From the NCBI RefSeq assembly GCF_900119315.1, contig NZ_LT827010.1, forward strand, positions 8,860,001 to 8,924,000: DNA of 64,000 bases, written 5' to 3'. The notes beneath the pieces were generated by a model. The model saw only the letters and a program-made list of their open reading frames with translations. It had not been told where the DNA came from and did no database searches. Of this stretch, positions 35,225 to 43,661 are shown piece after piece. The translations under genes were made by a program, and so were the position numbers. Within the stretch, counting starts at the first letter, position 1. Every line of letters starts with the position of its first letter. This stretch comes from Actinoplanes sp. SE50/110. Lineage in GTDB: Bacteria > Actinomycetota > Actinomycetes > Mycobacteriales > Micromonosporaceae.

Positions 35225-35260
35225 GTGACGCACATTCATGCATTCCTTCACCTTGAGTAA
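35225..35260 (+). CDS. Tiny leaderless leader ORF (11 residues)
   Basis: GTG 35225 lies exactly six bases after TACGAT and opens VTHIHAFLHLE, then TAA. Four of its 11 codons are two His-rich pairs (THIHA, LHL) that might act as an attenuator-like leader. It is too short to judge by coding bias. The promoter layout is the main reason to list it. Confidence 0.25.
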   Translation: MTHIHAFLHLE

Positions 35261-35272
35261 CGAAACGGACGC

Positions 35273-35301
35273 TTGTTGCTCGCAAGTACGCGCCGTACTC
35301 T
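35273..35301 (+). promoter_or_regulatory. Candidate promoter of type IV secretion-like operon
   Basis: TTGTTG (35273-35278) and TACTCT (35296-35301) are separated by 17 bp, a standard vegetative sigma-factor layout. It is the best such match upstream of the secretion operon, giving a leader of about 160 nt. Confidence 0.4.
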
Positions 35302-35344
35302 TCGGAACTGGGCATCATGAAGTGACCGAAGAGAGCAGACAAGC

Positions 35345-35473
35345 ATGGCAGTGCCCGAACGGCTCACTCGACGTGGTGAGCTACAGGTAGCACGATATGG
35401 GCGTTGCCGAACGGCTTTACCACTGCAGCGTGTCCGTACCCCCCATACCGGACACGGGGAGGTTTACCGATGA
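35345..35473 (+). CDS. Small ORF overlapping the secretion operon's first gene
   Basis: A 42-residue ORF beginning MAVPERLTRRGELQVARYG and ending by ATGA overlap with the pilin-like gene at 35470. It is Arg-rich and has no recognised domain. The overlap suggests translational coupling. A near copy of its first 20 bases occurs 53 bp further on (MGVAERL). It may be a leader peptide rather than a functional protein. Confidence 0.3.
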   Translation: MAVPERLTRRGELQVARYGRCRTALPLQRVRTPHTGHGEVYR

Positions 35474-35766
35474 TTGCCACCGAGGTCGCCGGTCACGTGA
35501 TGACGGCGCTCCAGAGCAGTGTGCTCGCCGCACCGGCCGAGCCCACCGGCATCAACACGTCGGGCATCGTCACTTTCTTCGCGAAGAACATCGCGCCGAT
35601 CCTGCTCGCCGTGCTCGGCGTGATCTTCATCGGTCGCGCGAGCCGCGGTGAGGTCTCCAAGGTGCTCACCAGTTCCGCGATCGCGATCGTGGGCCTGGCG
35701 TTCATCGCCGGGGCGGCGACCCTGTTCTTCGTCGGTGACGCGCTGATTAAGTTGATCTTCAACTGA
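35470..35766 (+). CDS. Pilin-like small membrane protein (VirB2/TrbC type)
   Basis: A 98-residue protein. After an about 30-residue N-terminus there are two membrane helices (about 35-54 and 67-92: IAPILLAVLGVIFIG and AIAIVGLAFIAGAATLFFVG) with a short polar loop between, the plan of VirB2/TrbC pilins. ATG 35470 has GGGGAGG at 35456-35462, eight bases away; a longer frame from 35404 lacks a ribosome site. It heads the operon. The family call rests on topology and neighbours. Confidence 0.7.
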   Translation: MIATEVAGHVMTALQSSVLAAPAEPTGINTSGIVTFFAKNIAPILLAVLGVIFIGRASRGEVSKVLTSSAIAIVGLAFIAGAATLFFVGDALIKLIFN

Positions 35767-35767
35767 G

Positions 35768-36130
35768 ATGCGGCTCCGGACCGACGACGACATCTACCGG
35801 GCCCGCCTCGTCTATCTGGGCCCGCCCGGTTACACGCTGCCCGTCCACCTGCCGTACGCGCAGTACGGCATGTTCGTCGTGCTGGTGCCCCTCTTCATGG
35901 TCATCCACTATCTGATCACGTTCACCTTCGATCCGTTCCCGGCGTGGGAGATCGCGCTGGCCATGGTGTCGACGTCGTACGTGTTCCGGCATGTCGACCC
36001 GGACCGGCCGGCCCGGGTCGTCATCCGCACCGCGCTCACCGACTGGCGCCGCACCCGCGAGTCAGCCGTCGAGCGGCGCGATCCGAGACTTGTCGCCACT
36101 CGCATCCGGGTTCGGGAGGAGTTGGTATGA
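35768..36130 (+). CDS. VirB3/PrgI/TcpE-like inner-membrane protein
   Basis: A 120-residue protein with two close membrane helices (about residues 32-50 and 57-75) and a basic C-terminal tail rich in Arg. Size, topology and place between a pilin-like and a VirB4-like gene fit VirB3/PrgI/TcpE proteins of type IV secretion systems. It starts 1 bp after the pilin-like stop. Its stop overlaps the ATG of a 13-residue mini-ORF. Confidence 0.6.
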   Translation: MRLRTDDDIYRARLVYLGPPGYTLPVHLPYAQYGMFVVLVPLFMVIHYLITFTFDPFPAWEIALAMVSTSYVFRHVDPDRPARVVIRTALTDWRRTRESAVERRDPRLVATRIRVREELV

Positions 36131-36168
36131 CCAGTGTGGCCATCCCCGCCGGCGGTGTTCAGGCATGA
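36127..36168 (+). CDS. 13-residue mini-ORF linking two genes by ATGA overlaps
   Basis: MTSVAIPAGGVQA starts by ATGA overlap with the VirB3-like stop and ends by ATGA overlap with the VirB4-like start. Ribosomes finishing the first gene could re-initiate, translate 13 codons and re-initiate again at the ATPase gene. The peptide itself may have no function. Confidence 0.35.
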   Translation: MTSVAIPAGGVQA

Positions 36169-39100
36169 CCACGAACCTTCCGCCCGGGCATCCCCGCGCG
36201 GGCGCCTCCACCGCCGACAGGCAGAGTAACGGTGTGCGCCCGAACGACTACTCCTCGCCCGAGGCGGTCGAGCAGCCCGACGAGCTGGTCGCCGCACCGG
36301 GGCACGGCGGCGTCGGGGTGTTCCAGGCGCCGAACGCGGTGCGTCCGCTGAGCACGCCGGTCGACACGACGATGGACATCGACTCACCGTTCCTCGATCT
36401 GTTCGGTGGCACGGCCGGGCCGGCGCCCACCCGTCCGGGTGATCCTCCGGCGAAACCGGCCGGGACCAACGGTCACCGTGCCAACGGATCCGGTCCGGCC
36501 CGCAACGGCTTCCCCCACGGCACCGTCACCGCGCTGCCCGCGGCCGCCCCGCCACCATCACCGGCGATCACGTCCACCCCCTTCGTCGTCGAGGACGAGG
36601 ACGACTGGTCGGAGTACGACGAGTGGCCTCCGCGCGGCCCCGAACAGAGCCGGCCCGCACCGCACGGCCCCGAAGACAGCCGGCCCGCGCCGCGCCGCCT
36701 GCCCGCCCCGGCCCCGGAGCTGGCCGCTCCCGCCGCTTCGCCCGCGGCCCTGTCGGCGCCGGTCGCCGCACCGCTGCCGGTGCCCGCGACGGTCACCGAC
36801 AAAGCTCCGGCCCGCCGGCGCACCAAGGAGCCGAAGGCCGCGAAACCGGCCGCGCTGCGCCCCCAGAAACTCAAGTTCAACGACCGCGATCCGGCGATCG
36901 AGCTGGCGATCAGCGAGATCGCCGGCCATCTGACGTTCACCCAGAGCACCGTCACCGCCTGGTATCACCTGCCCGAGGTCCGCTGGGCGTTCCGGCCCGA
37001 CGCGGAGCGCGAGGCGCTGCTGAGCGCGATCTCCGAGCAGTACGCCGGGCTCGCCGGCTTCCGCCTGCACCTGCGGCGCACCACCCGCCCGTTCCCGGCC
37101 GACGAGTGGGCCCGCACGGTCGACTCCTTCACCACCCGGCCGCTGCCCGACGTGCCGGGCGCGACATCCTGGTCCGACCACCTGGTCGCGGCGCAGCGCC
37201 ATCTGCTCTCGGTGAACCACGCGGAGGGCCAGACCTACCTGGGCGTGACCTTCGCCCGGCGCTCGCTCGGCGACACGTTCTCGGAGCGGATCCTGCGCGC
37301 TTTCGGCCGCGGCACGTCCGAAAACGAACGACGCAAACTCGGGCGTACGGTCGAGCAGTTCGACGAGGTGCTCAACGCCTTCGGCATGCGTGGCCGGCGG
37401 GTCACTCCGCAGGAGCTGGAGTGGCTGCTGTTCCGCTCGGTGGCGCTCGGCATGGCCCCGCCCGGCCTGCTCTCCCCGGTTTCCAACGGCCACTGGGAGA
37501 CCGGCGATCTGCTGGCGCTGACCGAGCAGGTCGAGCGCTACCGCACGCCGTACGGGTCGACGGTCAAGCTGGTCAACCGGATGACCGGCGAGGAACGCCA
37601 CGTCGCGGTCCTCTCCGTCGGCCGGATGGAGCCGCTGGAGATCCCGGAGCGGCACGAGCCGTGGATGCACTTCCACGAGCGCCTGCCATGGCCGATGGAG
37701 CTCTCCTCCCGGATCGACATCCTCGGCTCGAACAGCTCGTTCAGGAACCTGGAGCACCGGCTCCGGATGATCCGCTCGCAGCAGCTCGACTATGCCGAGC
37801 ACGGCATCGACGCCCCGCCCGAGTTGGAACGCCTCGCCAAGCGCGCCCTGGTGATCGGCGACGAGATGACCACGGGTCTGCCCACCGATTCGGCCCGGGC
37901 GCACGGCTGGCACCGGATCGCGGTCAGCGGCGCCAACCGCGAGGAATGCCTGGAACGCGCCCGTCGCCTCATCCAGCTGTACTCCCGCGAGTTGCGGATC
38001 TCCCTGCAGCATCCGAAGAACCAGGACCAGTTGGCCCGCGAATTCATTCCGGGTGAGCCGATCGCCAACACCGGCTACGTCCGGCGGATGCCGGTCAAAC
38101 TGCTGGCCGCCGCCCTCCCGCAGGCCGCCTCCACGGTCGGCGACCGCCGCGGCGACCTGATCGGCCGCACCGCCGGCACCTGCCGTCGCCCGGTCTTCCT
38201 GGACCTGCACTTCCCGATGGAGGTCCGGGAACGCTCCGGCCTCGGCGTGTTCGTCGCCGAGCCCGGCGGTGGCAAGTCCACCCTGATGGGCGCCCTCGGC
38301 TACCTGAACGCCCGCCGCGGCGTACAGGTGACCCTGCTCGACCCGTCCGGTCCGCTCGCCCGGCTGTGCCAGATGCCGGAACTCCGCCCGTACAGCCGAG
38401 TTTTGAACTTGACCGGCTCGGAACAGGGCACCCTCGCGCCGTACGCGTTGATCCCCACCCCGATCCGCTCCGAGTTCCCCACCGGCGCCACCGGCGACCG
38501 CGAGTTCGAGATCGCCGTCTCCAACGCCCGCGCCGAGCGCCGCATGCTGGTCCAGGACATCTGCTCGATGCTGGTCCCCCCGCAGGTCGCCAAGGAGGCC
38601 TCCACCGCCACCCTGCTGCGACACGCGGTCCGTCAGGTCCCCGCCGAGGAAACCTCCACCCTCGACGACGTGGTCACCACCCTGCAGGGTTTGGGCGACG
38701 ACGAGGGCCGCGAGCTGGCCAACCTGCTCCTGGACACCGCCGAGATGCCGCTCGCCCTGCTCTTCTTCGGCCGCCCCCCGCAGCACCTGCTCGGCGCCGA
38801 CGCCGCCCTCACCGTCATCACCATGGCCGGCCTGCGCCTCCCCGACCTGAAAATCGAACGAGAATACTGGTCGGCCGAGGAGTCCCTGGCCCTGCCGATG
38901 CTGCACACCGCCCACCGCCTGGCCGTCCGCCGCTGCTACGGCGGTTCGATGTCCACCCGCAAAATGGTCGGCCTGGACGAGGCCCACTTCATGGAAGGCT
39001 GGCGCTCCGGCCGCTCCTTCCTGGTCCGCCTCGCCCGAGATTCCCGAAAATGGAACCTGGCCGCCCTGGTCGCCTCCCAGAACCCCCGAGACATCCTCGG

Positions 39101-39422
39101 CCTGGACGTGCAGAACCTGGTCTCCACCGTCTTCGTCGGCCGCATCGCCGAGGACCAGGAAATCGCCTCCGAAGCCCTCCGGTTGCTGCGGGTCCCGGTC
39201 CACGACGGTTACGAGGCCACCCTGGCGTCCCTGTCCCAGGTGGACACGTCGTCCCAGCACCGCCTCGGCTTCCGGGAGTTCGTGATGCGGGATGTGGACG
39301 GCCGGGTGCAGAAGGTCCGGGTCGACGTCTCCTACGTCGAAGGCCTCCTGGAACACCTGGACACCACCCCAGGCCCAGCCCAGCCCCAGTTGGCCCCTCT
39401 CCCGTCCGACCTGGAGGCCTAA
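36165..39422 (+). CDS. VirB4-like conjugation/secretion ATPase
   Basis: A 1085-residue ATPase that would power a type IV secretion-like machine. Residues 1-230 are a Pro/Ala-rich disordered tail not found in classical VirB4. The middle (about 235-680) matches VirB4/TraC-type N-terminal domains. The motor has Walker A EPGGGKST (Lys704) and Walker B GLDEAHF (Asp938-Glu939), followed by an ALVASQNPRDILG sensor motif. ATG 36165 overlaps the mini-ORF. GC content is as high as in the chromosome, in contrast to the next gene. There is no relaxase domain. Confidence 0.85.
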   Translation: MTTNLPPGHPRAGASTADRQSNGVRPNDYSSPEAVEQPDELVAAPGHGGVGVFQAPNAVRPLSTPVDTTMDIDSPFLDLFGGTAGPAPTRPGDPPAKPAGTNGHRANGSGPARNGFPHGTVTALPAAAPPPSPAITSTPFVVEDEDDWSEYDEWPPRGPEQSRPAPHGPEDSRPAPRRLPAPAPELAAPAASPAALSAPVAAPLPVPATVTDKAPARRRTKEPKAAKPAALRPQKLKFNDRDPAIELAISEIAGHLTFTQSTVTAWYHLPEVRWAFRPDAEREALLSAISEQYAGLAGFRLHLRRTTRPFPADEWARTVDSFTTRPLPDVPGATSWSDHLVAAQRHLLSVNHAEGQTYLGVTFARRSLGDTFSERILRAFGRGTSENERRKLGRTVEQFDEVLNAFGMRGRRVTPQELEWLLFRSVALGMAPPGLLSPVSNGHWETGDLLALTEQVERYRTPYGSTVKLVNRMTGEERHVAVLSVGRMEPLEIPERHEPWMHFHERLPWPMELSSRIDILGSNSSFRNLEHRLRMIRSQQLDYAEHGIDAPPELERLAKRALVIGDEMTTGLPTDSARAHGWHRIAVSGANREECLERARRLIQLYSRELRISLQHPKNQDQLAREFIPGEPIANTGYVRRMPVKLLAAALPQAASTVGDRRGDLIGRTAGTCRRPVFLDLHFPMEVRERSGLGVFVAEPGGGKSTLMGALGYLNARRGVQVTLLDPSGPLARLCQMPELRPYSRVLNLTGSEQGTLAPYALIPTPIRSEFPTGATGDREFEIAVSNARAERRMLVQDICSMLVPPQVAKEASTATLLRHAVRQVPAEETSTLDDVVTTLQGLGDDEGRELANLLLDTAEMPLALLFFGRPPQHLLGADAALTVITMAGLRLPDLKIEREYWSAEESLALPMLHTAHRLAVRRCYGGSMSTRKMVGLDEAHFMEGWRSGRSFLVRLARDSRKWNLAALVASQNPRDILGLDVQNLVSTVFVGRIAEDQEIASEALRLLRVPVHDGYEATLASLSQVDTSSQHRLGFREFVMRDVDGRVQKVRVDVSYVEGLLEHLDTTPGPAQPQLAPLPSDLEA

Positions 39423-39423
39423 A

Positions 39424-41391
39424 ATGCTGCGGCGGGGGGTTGCGTTTCTCTCAGTCCTCGTAGTGATCGTGGCGGCCTCAATCGCTTGGGCAGTCGCCAC
39501 CCCAGCCAGCGCATACGCCGTCCCATCGAAAGCCCCTTCAGGGGCGTGCAGCATTGAGGAATGGAAGAATGACCTCAAAGGCTGCGTCGACCGACTGGAG
39601 AAGGTGGCTGGCAACCGGGTAGATTGCCTAGACCCTCCGACTCCCAGTACGCCGGATTCAGGCCTTGCCGGATGGTTTGCGGAGCGTCCGCAGTCATCCA
39701 CAAAAGATGGACCTCAGGGAATATATAGCGAGTACGGGTACGCCGGATACAGCTACAATACATATGATCTAGACGGCGGTTGCGCTGCCGGTGCCGTAAA
39801 TGCAGACACCGGCATCGAGAATACTATGGCAAATGGCGAGCTTATGGTCGCCACGGCCGTAATCGGCGCCTCTAACGCGCTAAGGGAGCGAGCCTGGGAC
39901 CCGGCAACAATGTGGGGCTGGGCCGACCCTCTGGTAGACCAAGCGACCAAAGCGGTTTACGAAAAGGTATTTAGCGTATTCGGCGTGATCACGCTCGCGA
40001 TAGTTGGCCTTTACCTGATATGGCGTTCACGCCAAGCTGACATGGGCGCTGCAACAACAACCGCCGGATGGGCAATCTTGGTAATGGTTGCCGTAACAGC
40101 AATCGCCGCTTGGCCAGTTAGATCAGCTAATCTTGCGGATCAAACCTTGGTCACCACGCTAGGTGTTGTCCACGATGCCGTCGGACCTCGCCCGCAAAGT
40201 GGTGGTAACGGATGTCGCCTGAAGCCAACCTCATGTGAGGATCAGCGGCCACCAGCCGTGCGCGCTAGTGACACCGCCACGGAGACTATGCTCTATCGTA
40301 ATTGGCTGCGTGGAGTTCTTGGCTCGGCCGACAGCGATACCGCCAAAAAATACGGCGCTGCACTATACGACGCTCGCTCACTAACATGGGACGAAGCACA
40401 GCGCATCCGAGACAACCCCGGAACCCGCGATGGCATCCTCAACGGAAAAAAAGAGCAGTGGAAGAAGGTAGCCGAACAGATCAGTAAGGAAGACCCGGAA
40501 GCATACGAATATCTTCAGGGAAAGAACGGCATGGAACGAGTCGGTGCTGGGTTCATCGCCGTCCTCGCTGCGGTCATGTTTGCAATGTTCGACCTTACCG
40601 CCTCGATCCTTGTCCTACTTGGATTCTTGATATTTCGTTGGGCAGTGATTGCAGCACCCATCCTAGGAACCGTTGGCCTTCTTCGCCCGGCTAGTGCAGG
40701 AATCCGGCGCCTAGGCAATGCCGTTGTGGCAGCCGTTTTTAATGTGGCCATATTCGGCACAGGGGCTGCCATATATTTATTCGCAGTCGATCTCATCATG
40801 AATACCGCGAGTTTGGCCGGTTGGCTGCAGGTCGTATTGGTTTGGCTCTGTGGCGTCGTCGGATGGCTTCTCCTACGCCCGTACCGTAGAATTACGCAAT
40901 TGGGCGGCAAGGATAACGCTGCGGCTATCGCTTCGGGGGGCTCCTGGCATCGCCGCTTCTTTCGCGATATGCGCGAAGCTGCCAAATTGGAGGCCGCTGA
41001 AGGCGCCGGCTCCCCAGCAAATTTTGGAAAGAATAGCCGTGTGGTCCGTGCCGAAACACGCGACTTACGTCCGGAAGCCCGCCTCGAAGACTCGACGCAT
41101 ACAGCAATAAATACTGCCCATTCCAATGTGGTTGAACGAGGGCTCCCCGCGCACCCGCCGATGCAAATTCGTCCGGACGGTAGCGAGGTCGTACATGGTG
41201 AAGCCGCTGCCAGTGCTCATTCTATAGCCGGCACGAGTCAGCCTTCTCAGAGCCGGAACCGACCTAGGCGTACCGAGTGGGCAGAGCCGGAGGCCACAGA
41301 GACCCCAGCGTCGTACACCATCTATCGACCGTCTACTGGGGCGACAATTCAGGAACCGGCGACTCCACGGGTGCGCTCCGAGGCGAGGTGA
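39424..41391 (+). CDS. VirB6/TrbL-like polytopic membrane protein
   Basis: A 655-residue protein. It has a signal-like first helix (VAFLSVLVVIVAASIAWAV), an extracellular region with Cys pairs to about residue 165, then six to seven membrane helices up to about residue 500, and a cytoplasmic tail of about 150 residues. Topology and place after VirB4 fit VirB6/TrbL. ATG 39424 lies 1 bp after the previous stop. GC drops sharply here and many A/T-ending codons appear, with a TTA codon at 40777. This suggests separate origin from the upstream genes. Confidence 0.7.
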   Translation: MLRRGVAFLSVLVVIVAASIAWAVATPASAYAVPSKAPSGACSIEEWKNDLKGCVDRLEKVAGNRVDCLDPPTPSTPDSGLAGWFAERPQSSTKDGPQGIYSEYGYAGYSYNTYDLDGGCAAGAVNADTGIENTMANGELMVATAVIGASNALRERAWDPATMWGWADPLVDQATKAVYEKVFSVFGVITLAIVGLYLIWRSRQADMGAATTTAGWAILVMVAVTAIAAWPVRSANLADQTLVTTLGVVHDAVGPRPQSGGNGCRLKPTSCEDQRPPAVRASDTATETMLYRNWLRGVLGSADSDTAKKYGAALYDARSLTWDEAQRIRDNPGTRDGILNGKKEQWKKVAEQISKEDPEAYEYLQGKNGMERVGAGFIAVLAAVMFAMFDLTASILVLLGFLIFRWAVIAAPILGTVGLLRPASAGIRRLGNAVVAAVFNVAIFGTGAAIYLFAVDLIMNTASLAGWLQVVLVWLCGVVGWLLLRPYRRITQLGGKDNAAAIASGGSWHRRFFRDMREAAKLEAAEGAGSPANFGKNSRVVRAETRDLRPEARLEDSTHTAINTAHSNVVERGLPAHPPMQIRPDGSEVVHGEAAASAHSIAGTSQPSQSRNRPRRTEWAEPEATETPASYTIYRPSTGATIQEPATPRVRSEAR

Positions 41392-41394
41392 CAA

Positions 41395-41940
41395 GTGTCG
41401 GCGATCGTCGCGCGCGTTCTCAACGCACTTTTCCGTAGCCGTTGGGGTGTCGCACTCGTGCTTGTAACCGTAGTAATGGCCGTGGTCGGCGTTGGACGGC
41501 TGCTATCTAGCGGAAACAGCAACTCGCCGATCGCTGGTCTTAATCCGCCCAGTGTTACGGTAAGCATCGATCCGTCTGAAGATGACAGCGTCATATCGTC
41601 CGATCCTCCTCCAAAACCTAGAACCAGCCCGGGCCGAGCTCAGCCGGAGGCGGTTGCTTACGCATTTGCATCTGCATGGGCCAGTCATACCGGGGTCACG
41701 TCGAAGGCTTGGTTAGATCGCCTACTGCCGAACGCTACAACTGACCTCGAGAATCAACTTCGCGGAGCAGATCCTGCTGGCGTGCCAGCTAACCAGGTCA
41801 TTGGGCGGCCCACCCTCGAGGTCGTTAATGAGACGCAAGTTAATGCAGCCGTCACGATGGACAAGGGAAGATTGAGTCTTCGTCTGATCGCATCGAGCGG
41901 ACACTGGCTGGTTGACGGCATCGACTGGGAAGCGACATGA
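41395..41940 (+). CDS. VirB8/TcpC-like single-pass protein
   Basis: A 181-residue protein with one membrane helix (about 18-38: WGVALVLVTVVMAVVGVG), a Pro/Ser linker, and an extracellular domain of about 105 residues (PEAVAYAFASAWASHTGVTS ... HWLVDGIDWEAT) of NTF2-like size and pattern, as in VirB8/TcpC assembly factors. GTG 41395 starts 3 bp after the previous stop. It has a TTA codon at 41713 and low GC. The family call rests on topology and context. Confidence 0.55.
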   Translation: MSAIVARVLNALFRSRWGVALVLVTVVMAVVGVGRLLSSGNSNSPIAGLNPPSVTVSIDPSEDDSVISSDPPPKPRTSPGRAQPEAVAYAFASAWASHTGVTSKAWLDRLLPNATTDLENQLRGADPAGVPANQVIGRPTLEVVNETQVNAAVTMDKGRLSLRLIASSGHWLVDGIDWEAT

Positions 41941-43058
41941 AATTCAGGGCGTCCAAGAAAGCCGTCTTGCTTACTGCCGTCGTGACCACGTTGGCATTGT
42001 TGTGCTGCGGAGGCAGTATCACTTTTCTGGTATTCGGCGAAATCAGTAAGAGGCGCGATCAGACATCCACAAACACCGCCTCTTTTGGATGCGGACAGGG
42101 TGGGCCGATCGCCCTAGGTGGCAAACTTCCCCAAGTTCGACAATACGGTTCTCAGCAGGTCCACAATGCCGCAGTGATCGTCAACGTCGGGGCTGCGCTG
42201 AAAATGCCTCCTCGCGCCTGGGTTATCGCCGTAGCAACCGCGATGCAGGAATCCGGCCTATCCAATCTAGGCAACCTAGGGTCACGAAACGACCACGACT
42301 CATTGGGGCTTTTCCAGCAGAGGCCTAGTTCGGGCTGGGGAAAGCCAGCACAGCTCCAGGACCCTGAATATGCCGCTACCAAGTTCTATGAGAAGTTGAA
42401 GACTATCCAGGGTTGGGAAAATATGTCACTGACTCGAGCCGCGCAGGCCGTTCAGATCAGTGCGTACCCAGATGCTTATGCTAAACACGAGCCGGCCGCA
42501 ACCCAGATGGTCAATCTATTAGCCCATGGCGCAGCAAATGCGGTTGGCAACTCTCTGGCAATGAATTGTGCACGGGCTGGCCAAATAGCAGCATCAGGCT
42601 GGACAATTCCAGTAAAAGCGATTGTAGGATCCGGCTTCCGCGGGCCCGACCGACCCAACCACCAAGGCGTAGATCTAATCGTCGGCAGATACACGCCAAT
42701 CCTCGCCGCCGCTAGCGGGATCGTGTCCGTCGTGAAATGCGATGAGGATTTTAAAGGGCGAAAAACCTGCGACGTGGATGGCTATCCTGGCAAGGGCGGC
42801 TGCGGGTGGATGGTCGAAATCCAGCATGCAGGCAACATCATGACTCGCTACTGTCACATGGTCCAAATGCCTTTCGTGCACGTGAATCAGAAGGTGACGG
42901 CCGGCCAAGTAATCGGCCGAGTCGGAACTAGCGGCAATTCATCGGGGCCACATCTGCATTTCGAAGTGCATCTTAATTATGACCGATCTAGTAATGGCGC
43001 CATAAACCCCGTCCCGTTCATGCAGAAGGTGGGCGCTCCATTGGGTGGCGCAGAGTGA
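41937..43058 (+). CDS. Bifunctional wall hydrolase: transglycosylase-like + M23 peptidase
   Basis: A 373-residue membrane-anchored enzyme. A membrane helix lies at about residues 10-33. A lysozyme-like domain follows with the likely catalytic Glu105 in MQESGLSNLG and SLGLFQQRP. The C-terminal M23 (LytM) domain has the zinc ligands His242 and Asp246 (NHQGVDL) and His341 in GPHLHFEVH (His339 nearby). It would cut glycan and peptide to make a wall passage for the secretion apparatus, as VirB1/TcpG-type proteins do. ATGA overlap couples it to the previous gene. TTA codon at 42519. Confidence 0.88.
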   Translation: MKFRASKKAVLLTAVVTTLALLCCGGSITFLVFGEISKRRDQTSTNTASFGCGQGGPIALGGKLPQVRQYGSQQVHNAAVIVNVGAALKMPPRAWVIAVATAMQESGLSNLGNLGSRNDHDSLGLFQQRPSSGWGKPAQLQDPEYAATKFYEKLKTIQGWENMSLTRAAQAVQISAYPDAYAKHEPAATQMVNLLAHGAANAVGNSLAMNCARAGQIAASGWTIPVKAIVGSGFRGPDRPNHQGVDLIVGRYTPILAAASGIVSVVKCDEDFKGRKTCDVDGYPGKGGCGWMVEIQHAGNIMTRYCHMVQMPFVHVNQKVTAGQVIGRVGTSGNSSGPHLHFEVHLNYDRSSNGAINPVPFMQKVGAPLGGAE

Positions 43059-43660
43059 ACCAACGCCACGAGCCAGATCCCTTCGCGAACAGTTCAAGCT
43101 GGCCCACCGAAACTCCGCAACCGATCGTTCCCATTCCAGCAGCCATGACTGGCCCGCTGCGGGGTCGTCGAGTCATAATCGGTGCCCCGGGACTTGGGTG
43201 GCGAAGTGACTTGCGCGCGGACGAGAAGACCGTGCAGGGCAGCCGTACTTACGTACCCGTCATGCGCGAAGCGGAGTTTTATCGCGCGGAGTCGGAAGGA
43301 ACGGAAGTATTTGCAGCCCTTGTGCCGATAGATCGCGTCTGGGTCGAAGAGTATGGTTTGGCTACGGTGTTTGAATCCGCGGCCTCAGGGCCAGTCAGAT
43401 TAGTTTCTCTCGACGATCCTCCCCGGCGCCTCCCCATAATGGCAGCACAGTCCTCACGAATCACTGGACATAGATTGATTCGAGTCCTTGATGATGGGAC
43501 TTGTCAGCGAGATCTTCGGGCAACGACCGAATTGTATAGCAGTGGGAGCGGCGATATCTGCGCACGAGTGGCGGATGAGCTTGACTGGTATGCGTGGTCC
43601 TGGAGCGGGAAGACGCCGCGAACCCTAGAGGTGCCAGTCCACTCATTGTGGTTGGAATGA
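43055..43660 (+). CDS. Hypothetical protein, last gene of secretion operon
   Basis: A 201-residue soluble protein with a Pro-rich N-terminus and a beta-rich body (GRRVIIGAPGLGWRSDLRAD, RLIRVLDDGTCQRDLR). It has no signal peptide or membrane helix and no family I recognise. The GTG at 43055 overlaps the M23 gene stop (GTGA). It has a TTA codon at 43400 and low GC. It ends 1 bp before the convergent gene. It may be a cytoplasmic cofactor of the system. Confidence 0.55.
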   Translation: MNQRHEPDPFANSSSWPTETPQPIVPIPAAMTGPLRGRRVIIGAPGLGWRSDLRADEKTVQGSRTYVPVMREAEFYRAESEGTEVFAALVPIDRVWVEEYGLATVFESAASGPVRLVSLDDPPRRLPIMAAQSSRITGHRLIRVLDDGTCQRDLRATTELYSSGSGDICARVADELDWYAWSWSGKTPRTLEVPVHSLWLE

Positions 43661-43661
43661 G

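Noticed and set aside
35404..35469. 22-residue N-terminal extension of the pilin-like protein
   Set aside because: No ribosome site at 35404, whereas ATG 35470 has GGGGAGG at good spacing.
36558..39701. 1047-residue minus-strand frame over the VirB4-like gene
   Set aside because: Composition is typical of antisense frames in high-GC DNA; the plus-strand gene has Walker motifs.
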